Positions 1-5,754 of a stretch of DNA of 9,671 bases are shown here, one piece after another. The translations under genes and the position numbers were made by a program. The notes below the pieces were generated by a model that did no database searches, was not told the origin of the DNA, and saw only the letters and a list, made by a program, of their open reading frames with translations. Each line of letters opens with the position of its first letter. Positions within the stretch are counted from its first letter, which is position 1. Source of the DNA: UBA6921 sp031363085 (GTDB lineage: Bacteria > Pseudomonadota > Gammaproteobacteria > SG8-11); the NCBI GenBank assembly GCA_031363085.1, contig JANLTU010000136.1:1-9671 (forward strand), given 5' to 3'.

Positions 1-119
1 GCCAATCTACCGACAGGCTCCCGTTTAAAACGGGTCCTCAGGCTGGGACGGCCTCCCCAGTGAATCGTGAAAGCTTACTCATCTTCGATAGGCGATGCTT
101 TACTGGTTTTGATCATACA
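1..119. other. Non-coding stretch with small hairpins
   Basis: I see no credible gene here. There is a perfect 7-bp inverted repeat CCCGTTT (20-26) / AAACGGG (28-34) with a single base between the arms, and a CTGGG (43-47) / CCCAG (56-60) pair. Neither is followed by a clear T-run on either strand, so I do not call an intrinsic terminator. Confidence 0.35.
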
Positions 120-187
120 AGGCTGGGTTGATAAACCCAGCGTTCGTAAAATTATCTCTGTCATCGCTGGGCTTATCAACCCGGCCT
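120..187. repeat. REP doublet (REPIN-like inverted repeat)
   Basis: Two 23-nt arms lie in inverted orientation at 120-142 and 165-187. They match at 21 of 23 positions when one is reverse-complemented, and a 22-nt AT-rich spacer separates them. Each arm is itself a small hairpin: the left arm pairs CTGGGTT (123-129) with AACCCAG (134-140) around a GATA loop, and the right arm forms a similar stem with one wobble pair and one mismatch. Two palindromic units facing each other are the layout of REP doublets or REPINs, which usually sit in untranslated 3' regions. This one starts 28 nt past the trmJ stop and may help end or stabilise that transcript. Assignment to a REP family is inferred from structure; I cannot count copies elsewhere in the genome. 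Confidence 0.6.
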
Positions 188-214
188 ACAGCGCTGATCC
201 GTGAAGAGGGTTGT

Positions 215-955
215 TCAGGTATCTGATATTTTCTTCTGCGCAATGTAATCGATCCGACTCCACAAGCCCCGCAAAATTCTCACTTCGCGCTCGTCGAGTT
301 CGGCGCGCGCGAATACGCGGCGGAAGGTGCGCAGGATGCGGTTGGGATTTTGCGGGTCGAGATACTCGATTTCAGTCAAGGTGCGGCGCATGTGTTGCAG
401 CATGGCTTCGAGCTCTGCGCTGTTCGCCAACTTGCGCGGCTTGGCATCAACGCGCGCCGCATCGGAAAACGCGCGGTCGAGTTCGTACAGGCACACGGTC
501 ACGGCTTGCGCGAGATTCATCGATGGAAAGCCGTCGTGCGTGGGAATGGTGAGCAGACGTTGACATAAATCCAGTTCGGCGGTGTGCAGGCCGCAGTCTT
601 CACGGCCGAATACCAGTGCGACGGTGCCGCTCGCCGTTTTCTCGGCCATTTCCACGGCGGCAGCATCGGGTGTCACCAGCTCTTCGCGGAATTTGCCTTC
701 TCGGCGCGTGGTGCCGACGGCGAAGTGGCAGTCGGCAAGTGCGGCAGCGAGGCTGTCGAAGCGCGCGGCGGTTTCTAGCACGGGCAGGGCGGCGAGTGCA
801 CCACGGCGCGCATCGGCGGCGAGCGGATCGACCTGCGGATTCACCAGCCGCAATTGATCAAAACCGAAATTCATCATCACGCGTGCAACCGCGCCGAGAT
901 TGAACGCGCCTTGTGATTCGACCAACACGATGCAGAAGTTTTTTGCTGTGGTCAC
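215..955 (-). CDS. trmJ: tRNA (cytidine/uridine-2'-O-)-methyltransferase TrmJ
   Basis: This is a SPOUT-superfamily (SpoU/TrmH class) RNA methyltransferase. TrmJ uses S-adenosylmethionine to methylate the 2'-O of the pyrimidine at position 32 in the tRNA anticodon loop, in the cytoplasm. All three family motifs are present: motif 1 NLGAVARVMMNFGF (residues 19-32), motif 2 ALVFGREDCGL (113-123), and motif 3 IPTHDGFPSMNLAQAV (137-152), which forms part of the knotted cofactor site. The C-terminal third (about 165-246) is the helical extension typical of TrmJ. The length, 246 aa, equals that of E. coli TrmJ. The start is GTG at 955, and it overlaps the tldE-like stop as GTGA (4 nt), so translation is probably coupled. 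It is the last gene of the operon. Specificity for position 32 is inferred from family membership. Confidence 0.9.
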   Translation of the reverse strand: MTTAKNFCIVLVESQGAFNLGAVARVMMNFGFDQLRLVNPQVDPLAADARRGALAALPVLETAARFDSLAAALADCHFAVGTTRREGKFREELVTPDAAAVEMAEKTASGTVALVFGREDCGLHTAELDLCQRLLTIPTHDGFPSMNLAQAVTVCLYELDRAFSDAARVDAKPRKLANSAELEAMLQHMRRTLTEIEYLDPQNPNRILRTFRRVFARAELDEREVRILRGLWSRIDYIAQKKISDT

Positions 956-2268
956 AACGTCAAGGTGAAGTCATCAACCAAGGCACCGGGCAGTTGCGCG
1001 CTGCGCGTGGAGCGTTGCATATAGGTCGATGTGTCGAACAGGAATTCGCGTTCGGCGGTGAGGGCCAGCAACTGGGTGCCGAGCATGCGGTAGATGGAAT
1101 CATCGAAACGCATCACGTTGATCGGTGCGCTGATCACGCCGTCTTGCACCCAGAAACACGCGAAGCGCGTCATGCCGGTGATACGGCAGTCGTCGTGATC
1201 AGAAAAATTGCAGTACCACAAGTTGTTAATGTAAAGACCGGTGCCCAGCGTGTTGAGCACGTTGGCGCGTGGCAGTGTGCCAGCGCGCATATCCAGCGCC
1301 TGCGGCGCTTCGCTGCCGCTGTTTAGCGGCACACCGTATTCTTTGGCGCTGCGCGGGCTCACCAAGCAATCGGCGTATTGGCCGTTCGCAATCAGTGTGA
1401 CCGGCGCGTGCGTGACGAAGCCGCCACGTGTGAAATTTGCTGCCAGGCCGCGCGCGTGATCTTCCACCAGGCTCACCGCTGCATGTAGCTTGCGATCCTG
1501 CTTGACCATTTTGATCAGCGGCGTGCGCGCGCTGCGATGCGCTTTGAGTCCGAACCCGCCCCAGGCCATCACGCTGAGTATTTCTTCCAGCGCCGCCGGC
1601 GCGAAGTAGGCGCGGTACTGTCCCGGCGCGAGGGTGCGCGCCGGTCGCGCGATGACTTCGAGCTGAGTGCGCGCGTCGTGCATTTTTTGTTTGAGCAGGT
1701 TGGCGTCCCAGGCGAATCCGGCGTAGTTGTTTTTAACCGCCTTGTCGGTTTGGTGGTAACAGCTCCAATCAAAATTAAATGTCGTGCTCTGGTGCCAGTT
1801 GCGCTGACCCAGTGAATTCGCAAAGCCGGAATAAATCGCACCGCTGGCCCACAGGCCGACCAAGTCCAAGCCGTGCGCCGCCGTCAGAATGTCTTCAAGC
1901 GCTGCGCCGCTGTCGATGCGCGCGGCGGGATCGCCGTGCGTGCTGTGGTTGATTTCGGTGGCGTATATCAAGTATGGATCGTCGGCCAACAGCGTAATTT
2001 GTGCGCGCAGGGTTTCGAGCAAGGCGCGCAGTGGCGGCAGGTCGTAATCCAAGTGCCCCGCCAATACGCTGGTGCAGGTGGCATGACGTTGGCCGCGAAT
2101 CAGGTCGAGATGCAAGTAGCGCTGCGTGACATTTCCGGCCTGACGCACTTTGTTGTGATTCAAGCGCACGAAGTCGGAATCTTCGCCGTCGAACGAACAC
2201 AGCAACACTTCGTCACCACTGAGCGATGTCATCAGCGCATCGGCGAGCGAGTTGAAATATTCGCGCAT
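952..2268 (-). CDS. TldE/PmbA-like subunit (TldD-related metallopeptidase homologue)
   Basis: This is a 438-aa TldD/PmbA-family protein, the probable partner of the upstream TldD-like protease. In TldD/TldE complexes the TldE subunit has the same fold but no zinc site, and the heterodimer degrades or trims peptides, for example in peptide-derived natural product maturation. No HExxxH motif is present here. The C-terminal stretch with NNLWYCNFSDHDDCRITGM (about 348-366) followed by RFACFWVQDG is typical of the family's conserved C-terminal region. I place the start at the ATG at 2268-2266, which overlaps the tldD-like stop as TGATG (1 nt shared). The frame stays open upstream to 2547, but those 93 codons are arginine-rich and lie inside tldD, so they are a shadow. 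The length fits TldE proteins of about 440-450 aa. It could be a divergent paralogue of the housekeeping pmbA gene. Confidence 0.85.
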   Translation of the reverse strand: MREYFNSLADALMTSLSGDEVLLCSFDGEDSDFVRLNHNKVRQAGNVTQRYLHLDLIRGQRHATCTSVLAGHLDYDLPPLRALLETLRAQITLLADDPYLIYATEINHSTHGDPAARIDSGAALEDILTAAHGLDLVGLWASGAIYSGFANSLGQRNWHQSTTFNFDWSCYHQTDKAVKNNYAGFAWDANLLKQKMHDARTQLEVIARPARTLAPGQYRAYFAPAALEEILSVMAWGGFGLKAHRSARTPLIKMVKQDRKLHAAVSLVEDHARGLAANFTRGGFVTHAPVTLIANGQYADCLVSPRSAKEYGVPLNSGSEAPQALDMRAGTLPRANVLNTLGTGLYINNLWYCNFSDHDDCRITGMTRFACFWVQDGVISAPINVMRFDDSIYRMLGTQLLALTAEREFLFDTSTYMQRSTRSAQLPGALVDDFTLTL

Positions 2269-3701
2269 CAATCGGCGCCCCCGAACACATCTACGTCGCG
2301 AAACACGCAGGCTGGCGACGCGTGCCCGACGTGGATCACTTGCTGCGGTTCGCCTTTGCCGCAATTGGGTGTGCCCAGCACGGCGAAGGTGCTGCGGTCG
2401 CCGACCTTGACCAAGTTGCGCCAGAAGGTGGCGGACACGCCACGATAGTTCGGATTGCGTAGCAGACCTTTGAGCTCGCCGTTTTCGATTACCCGCGCCA
2501 GCTCGCAGCCGAATTGGAATTTGTTGCGGCTGTCGTCGATGGACCACGAGGAGTTGGTTTCCATCAGCACGCCGCGTTCGACGGACGCGACTAACTCACC
2601 AAAGGAACTGTCGCCGGGCTCGACATTTAAATTCGCCATGCGATCAATGGCGGGGCGATTCCAGTCGCAGGCGCGTGCATTGGCGACACCCGCCATGCCG
2701 CTGCGCGCTTGTGAGGTGGCGCCACCCAGCGGGCGTAGCAGAATGCCATCGCGAATCAGAAGGGTGCGCTCGGCGGCTGTGCCGTCGTCGTCGCAGGCGT
2801 AGCTGGCAAGCTGTTCGGGGCGCGTCGGATCAAATGTCACGTTCAGCAACTTCGAGCCGTATTGATAACTGCCGAACATGTCCTGGGTGACGAAGCTGGT
2901 GCCGGCGAAATTGCGTTCATCGCCCAAAATGCGGTCGAGTTCCAGCGGATGCCCGATGCTCTCGTGAATTTGCAGCATCATTTGATCGGGCATCAGTAAC
3001 ACATCGGTGACGCCGCTCGGGCAGGGGGGCGCGTGCAGCAACGTCAGCGCCTGCTCGGCAACCTCGCGCGCCTTACCAGGAAAGCCCAGCAATGCCAGTC
3101 GTTCCCAGCCGCCTTGACTCGTCGCATCGGAAACACCGCTGCGCCGTTGCGTGCGTGCGCCTGCATTGGCCACGGCCAGGAGCCCAGGCATGACATATTC
3201 GAAGTGTTGCGCAATATGCCCACCCGCGCTGCTGACCAACAAGGTATCCGTGACGCGGTGCTGCAACGCAGCCACGCGATCAACAATGCGTGCGTCGACG
3301 GCAAGGGCGGCACAGGCGTCGTGCAGCAGCGTGATTTTGTCGGCCAGCGCAATGCTGTCCCAGGCTTGTTTTACCGGGGTGTGATAGTGCACCTGCTGCG
3401 CCGGGCGCGGCAGGTCGCGCGTATCCAGTAGCCCATGTGGCGCATTGCGACGCGCCCAGTCGCATGCCTGCTGCAGCGCCGCGCGCAAACCGCCGGGCGT
3501 CAGATCGCAGGTCGCCGCATAGCCGTTGCCGCCGCCGTCAATCACGCTGATGAATGCACCGCGATTAATTTGCGTGGACAGCGGCGACAGCACCCCCTGC
3601 CGCACCGACAAATATTCCTCGCGCTCATCCACCAGCCGCAGCGACCAGAAATCGACGGCCGGAGCAAGTTGCGTAAAACGTTGGGCGATGGCGTTGAGCA
3701 T
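2268..3701 (-). CDS. TldD-like zinc metallopeptidase
   Basis: This 477-aa protein belongs to the TldD/PmbA (U62) family and is the catalytic subunit expected to act with the TldE-like protein encoded directly downstream. The active-site motif is HESIGHPLELD, with zinc ligands H246 and H251 and catalytic E247. The expected third ligand is C447 in PNCGKGEP. The N-terminal half (about 1-200) is the mixed domain that surrounds the substrate channel. E. coli TldD has HEAVGHGLEGD, so HESIGHP marks a separate branch, probably a second tldD/tldE pair beside the housekeeping one. The ATG at 3701 is well constrained: an in-frame TAA lies at 3711-3713, four codons upstream. The Shine-Dalgarno sequence is poor. 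The gene opens a three-gene operon, and no peptide substrate is encoded next to it in this window. Confidence 0.9.
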   Translation of the reverse strand: MLNAIAQRFTQLAPAVDFWSLRLVDEREEYLSVRQGVLSPLSTQINRGAFISVIDGGGNGYAATCDLTPGGLRAALQQACDWARRNAPHGLLDTRDLPRPAQQVHYHTPVKQAWDSIALADKITLLHDACAALAVDARIVDRVAALQHRVTDTLLVSSAGGHIAQHFEYVMPGLLAVANAGARTQRRSGVSDATSQGGWERLALLGFPGKAREVAEQALTLLHAPPCPSGVTDVLLMPDQMMLQIHESIGHPLELDRILGDERNFAGTSFVTQDMFGSYQYGSKLLNVTFDPTRPEQLASYACDDDGTAAERTLLIRDGILLRPLGGATSQARSGMAGVANARACDWNRPAIDRMANLNVEPGDSSFGELVASVERGVLMETNSSWSIDDSRNKFQFGCELARVIENGELKGLLRNPNYRGVSATFWRNLVKVGDRSTFAVLGTPNCGKGEPQQVIHVGHASPACVFRDVDVFGGAD

Positions 3702-3909
3702 GGGAAGTTTTTATGTCACTCAGCGATGAGCCTACGTGGATGAGTCCATGACGGGCGAATGGTATCGGGTTCAGGCATGGACGTTTTCGCGTCAACCGAC
3801 GCAAGTTTAGTTTAGCAGCCCGGCCCGCCGCAGCACACCAATCGTTGGAGTGCGACTTACCAGGATCGCTGTGTTTACAGACTTGATCTGTTATACCTCG
3901 ATTCATACG

Positions 3910-3943
3910 CACCTGCCAATCGGCAGGTTATTACCTGCAGGTG
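3910..3943. repeat. Nested palindromes around ACCTGC/GCAGGT
   Basis: ACCTGCC (3911-3917) pairs perfectly with GGCAGGT (3922-3928) around an AATC loop. It is followed by the 10-bp perfect palindrome ACCTGCAGGT (3933-3942). The outer CACCTGC (3910-3916) can also pair with GCAGGTG (3937-3943), so two alternative foldings exist. No T-run follows, which argues against a simple terminator. It could be an operator, a repeat-element end or a mobile-element scar; the sequence alone does not decide. Confidence 0.45.
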
Positions 3944-4163
3944 CTGCCCACGACACCAATCAGTAATAATACAACTGTGCAAGCCTGACCCAGACACTCG
4001 GCTTCATAGCGATAGGTGACATGACACACACGCGTGCCGTCGGCGCGCACTGCGTCGATGCGGCCGATGCGCGGGTGCCCGGCGTGGGCCCGCTCTTTAC
4101 TGGCCGTGCAGGTAGATTTGCGCCCAAGGTTATGGCTATAGTCAGGCTCTATGTTAAACGATT

Positions 4164-4167
4164 GGAG
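4164..4167 (+). promoter_or_regulatory. Ribosome binding site of the antitoxin gene
   Basis: GGAG sits 5 nt before the ATG at 4173. It supports this start over the longer upstream frame beginning at 4021, which is in another frame. Confidence 0.6.
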
Positions 4168-4172
4168 CGATC

Positions 4173-4478
4173 ATGGATTTCATCACGATTGAAGAACTCC
4201 GCAGCCAACCCACGAGCGTTTGGAAAAAACTCGCCAAAGCCCACGAGCTGGTCGTCACCCGCAACGGCAAACCGTTTGCCCTGCTCACCGAAACCAGCCC
4301 TACAAAACTGGAAGACGATCTGCGCGCACTGCGCCGCGCCCGTACCCAAGTCGCACTCGACTCCATGCGCGCACAGGCTAGGGAACGCGGGTTCGTGAAA
4401 ATGACCCCGGATGATGTCAACACCGAAATCCGCGCCGCACGTAAAGCCCTGAAAGGTAGACATGCGGCTGGTGATTGA
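4173..4478 (+). CDS. Type II toxin-antitoxin antitoxin, Phd/YefM-like
   Basis: This small 101-aa protein is the likely antitoxin for the overlapping PIN-domain toxin. Antitoxins of this class bind and block the toxin with a flexible C-terminus and repress their own promoter with the N-terminal domain. The N-terminal half shows the Phd/YefM pattern: an initial MDFITIEELRSQPTSVWKKL helix-strand segment, then VVTRNGKPFALLTE (27-40), the strand-turn typical of this fold. Residues about 44-96 are charged and helical (RALRRARTQ, IRAARKALKG), fitting a toxin-binding tail. A GGAG Shine-Dalgarno lies just upstream. It overlaps the toxin gene by 17 nt, so the two are probably translated together. Autoregulation is inferred from the family; I could only suggest a CTATAG core near 4136-4141 as an operator. 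Confidence 0.85.
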   Translation: MDFITIEELRSQPTSVWKKLAKAHELVVTRNGKPFALLTETSPTKLEDDLRALRRARTQVALDSMRAQARERGFVKMTPDDVNTEIRAARKALKGRHAAGD

Positions 4479-4869
4479 CACCAATGTTTTCGTCTCCGAC
4501 CTGCTCAACCCCAACGGACCGCCCGGCCAGATTCTCGATCACGTCGTACACGGCCGTGTGATCGCGGTTTACAGTCGGCCGATTCTCGACGAGTACGCCA
4601 CCGTGCTCGCGCGCAAAAAATTCAGCTTCAACCCCGACGATATCGACACCTTGATTGAACTCCTCGTCACCGAAGGCTGGCCGGTGCGAACCGTTCCGCG
4701 CGTCGACCTCCCGTTTCCCGACCCCAGCGACCAGCCTTTTTATGAATGCGCCGCTGCGGTGGCCTGTCCCCTCGTCACCGGCAACCTCAAACACTATCCG
4801 AAGACCGGACCGGTTGAAGTATTGAGTCCGGCACAGGCGGTGGCGCGGCTATCGGGGAAGGAAACATAA
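4462..4869 (+). CDS. PIN-domain ribonuclease toxin (COG1569-type)
   Basis: This 135-aa PIN-domain protein matches the group annotated as putative toxin component of a toxin-antitoxin system. PIN toxins are Mg2+/Mn2+-dependent endoribonucleases that cleave cellular RNA when the antitoxin is lost. The acidic site is complete: D6 in VIDTNVFVSDLL, E44 in PILDEY, and D87 and D90 in PFPDPSDQPFYECA, with the TGN motif at 106-108 (LVTGNLKHYP) near the C-terminus. The length is normal for the family, so it looks intact. It starts at the ATG at 4462, inside the last codons of the antitoxin gene. The RNA target cannot be read from the sequence. The stop is TAA at 4867-4869, and no clear terminator follows before the converging Rhs fragment. 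Confidence 0.9.
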   Translation: MRLVIDTNVFVSDLLNPNGPPGQILDHVVHGRVIAVYSRPILDEYATVLARKKFSFNPDDIDTLIELLVTEGWPVRTVPRVDLPFPDPSDQPFYECAAAVACPLVTGNLKHYPKTGPVEVLSPAQAVARLSGKET

Positions 4870-4925
4870 AAGGGCTATTTGAAAGGCCGCCATCGGCGAA
4901 TAGTGGTTGGGCTTGGTAGCCGGTA

Positions 4926-5432
4926 TCAAGTGGCTCGCGGGATTAAAAGGGTAGCGTCCCCATTTCCCCCATTTCCCTTAAGATCGACCAGCGGCTGGCC
5001 CTGCCACAGCGTGCCGTGCCAGTGGCCGGAGCCGTAGCGCAACGTGTCGATGCGCCGGCCGTTGGGCAGGGTGGTTTGCAACCGGTTGCCCAGTGCGTCG
5101 TAGCTGTGAGTAAGCGTGAACGCGGCCGTAGGGATTACCGGTTCGCCGGGGTGCTTCGGCGGGCTCAAGAGATACGCGCTGCGCTCCTCAATGAGCTGGC
5201 TGACCGCATCATAGTGGAAGCGGTGTTCAGCCTGCGGACTGGCTACGGCGGTCAGCCGCCCTAGCGCATCGTAGGCGTAGCGCACCGCGCCGTCGGCGTT
5301 GACCTTGGCTGTCAACAGGCCCGCGCCGTCGTACTGGTAGGTGGTGGTCTTGCCGTCGAAGCCGGTTTCGCTTTCGAGGCGGCTTTCGGCGTCGTAGCTG
5401 AAGGCGTAGATTTCGCCCTTGCCGTTAAGGAT
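4926..5432 (-). pseudogene. Displaced Rhs core fragment
   Basis: This is a second, partial copy of the mid-core of the neighbouring rhs gene. DNA similarity to 7479-7982 runs from 4983 to 5426, with many identical runs and scattered, largely silent differences. The protein pattern is NGKGEIYAFSYDAESRLESE, then YAYDALGRLTAVASPQAEHRF, then LTHSYDALGNRLQTTLPNG, ending GSGHWHGTLWQGQPLVDL. Relative to the longer copy it lacks exactly 60 nt (20 codons) after QYDGAG, so the frame survives. It lacks a start, the conserved core end and a toxin tip. After VDL it runs 17 unrelated codons (KGNGGNGDATLL...) to a TGA at 4926. It is probably a recombination remnant that may still serve as homology for cassette exchange. 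It is not expected to make a functional protein. Confidence 0.85.
4958..4975. repeat. Tandem 9-nt duplication CCCCATTTC
   Basis: Two perfect adjacent copies of CCCCATTTC occur at 4958-4966 and 4967-4975, beside the Rhs-fragment edge and preceded by GGGTAGCGT (4949-4957). The sequence is unlike the Rhs core and marks where homology ends. It may be the scar or end of a mobile element, but no transposase is present. Confidence 0.4.
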
Positions 5433-5754
5433 TCCAGAGCCTCCAATTTCTTCCGAGTTTCAAATAGCCGTTTGCGTCAAAGCCGTATGCGTCAATCATA
5501 AAATTAATTGCATCTTCAAATTTTTCAAACTCATGCCGCTGATATTTGAAATGGAGGTCTGGGATATCAGAATACTTTTCCAAGTAATCATCGTGACCCA
5601 CGATATAACCTGATTTGTCCATTTTTCTCAAAAGAAATGTTTCTCGACAAGCCTTCTCTCCATCAATTGAATAAATCGTAGAAAATCTAACCGGCTTACG
5701 ATTATTCGCAAGATTTTTTAACTTGAAAATTGCTTCTTCAGAAAGAAGTGTCAT
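5425..5754 (-). CDS. Putative immunity protein for the Rhs toxin tip
   Basis: This is a 109-aa protein of no family I recognise. The immunity role is inferred from position: it follows the Rhs toxin tip directly, its ATG overlaps the toxin stop as ATGA (4 nt), and AAAGGAAG inside the last toxin codons provides a ribosome binding site. Rhs and other polymorphic toxins almost always have a small cognate immunity gene at this place. The protein is soluble, with no signal peptide or membrane segment, and rich in aromatic and charged residues (HDDYLEKYSDIPDLHFKYQ, HEFEKFEDAINFMIDAYGF), which suits a cytoplasmic inhibitor. Like the tip it is AT-rich, unlike the flanking core DNA. Its TAA stop (5427-5425) takes two of its three bases from the start of the Rhs-like fragment, so the original C-terminus may have been different. 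Confidence 0.7.
   Translation of the reverse strand: MTLLSEEAIFKLKNLANNRKPVRFSTIYSIDGEKACRETFLLRKMDKSGYIVGHDDYLEKYSDIPDLHFKYQRHEFEKFEDAINFMIDAYGFDANGYLKLGRNWRLWNP

Larger units (their letters stand above)
3702..4172. other. Intergenic region between divergent tldD-like and antitoxin genes
   Basis: This 471-nt gap should hold the promoters of both the minus-strand tldD operon and the plus-strand toxin-antitoxin pair. I find no confident sigma-70 promoter. TTGACG lies on the minus strand at 3795-3790 without a well-spaced -10 box, and TATAGT lies on the plus strand at 4137-4142 without a good -35. Weak inverted repeats include ACAGA (3877-3881) / TCTGT (3887-3891) and a stronger palindrome cluster at 3910-3943. 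The GC-rich part at 3930-4172 has an open minus-strand frame without an ATG start. The plus-strand frame opening at 4021 runs through the antitoxin gene in the wrong frame and is not supported. Confidence 0.5.

Noticed and set aside
211..955. Several plus-strand open frames opposite trmJ
   Set aside because: All are antisense to a gene with clear SPOUT motifs and have low-complexity, arginine/alanine-rich products typical of GC-rich shadows.
2269..2547. 93-codon upstream extension of the TldE-like frame
   Set aside because: It lies wholly inside the tldD-like gene in another frame, is arginine-rich and unlike the family, and the ATG at 2268 gives a typical operon overlap.
3625..3912. Minus-strand frame upstream of tldD
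   Set aside because: It runs into the tldD 5' end in another frame with no recognisable domain; treated as a shadow.
4021..4398. Plus-strand open frame starting before the antitoxin
   Set aside because: It overlaps the well-supported antitoxin gene in a different frame, shows no domain and has no clear ribosome binding site.
4870..4925. Possible terminator between the PIN toxin and the Rhs fragment
   Set aside because: Only a 4-bp GCCG/CGGC stem is present and no T-run follows.
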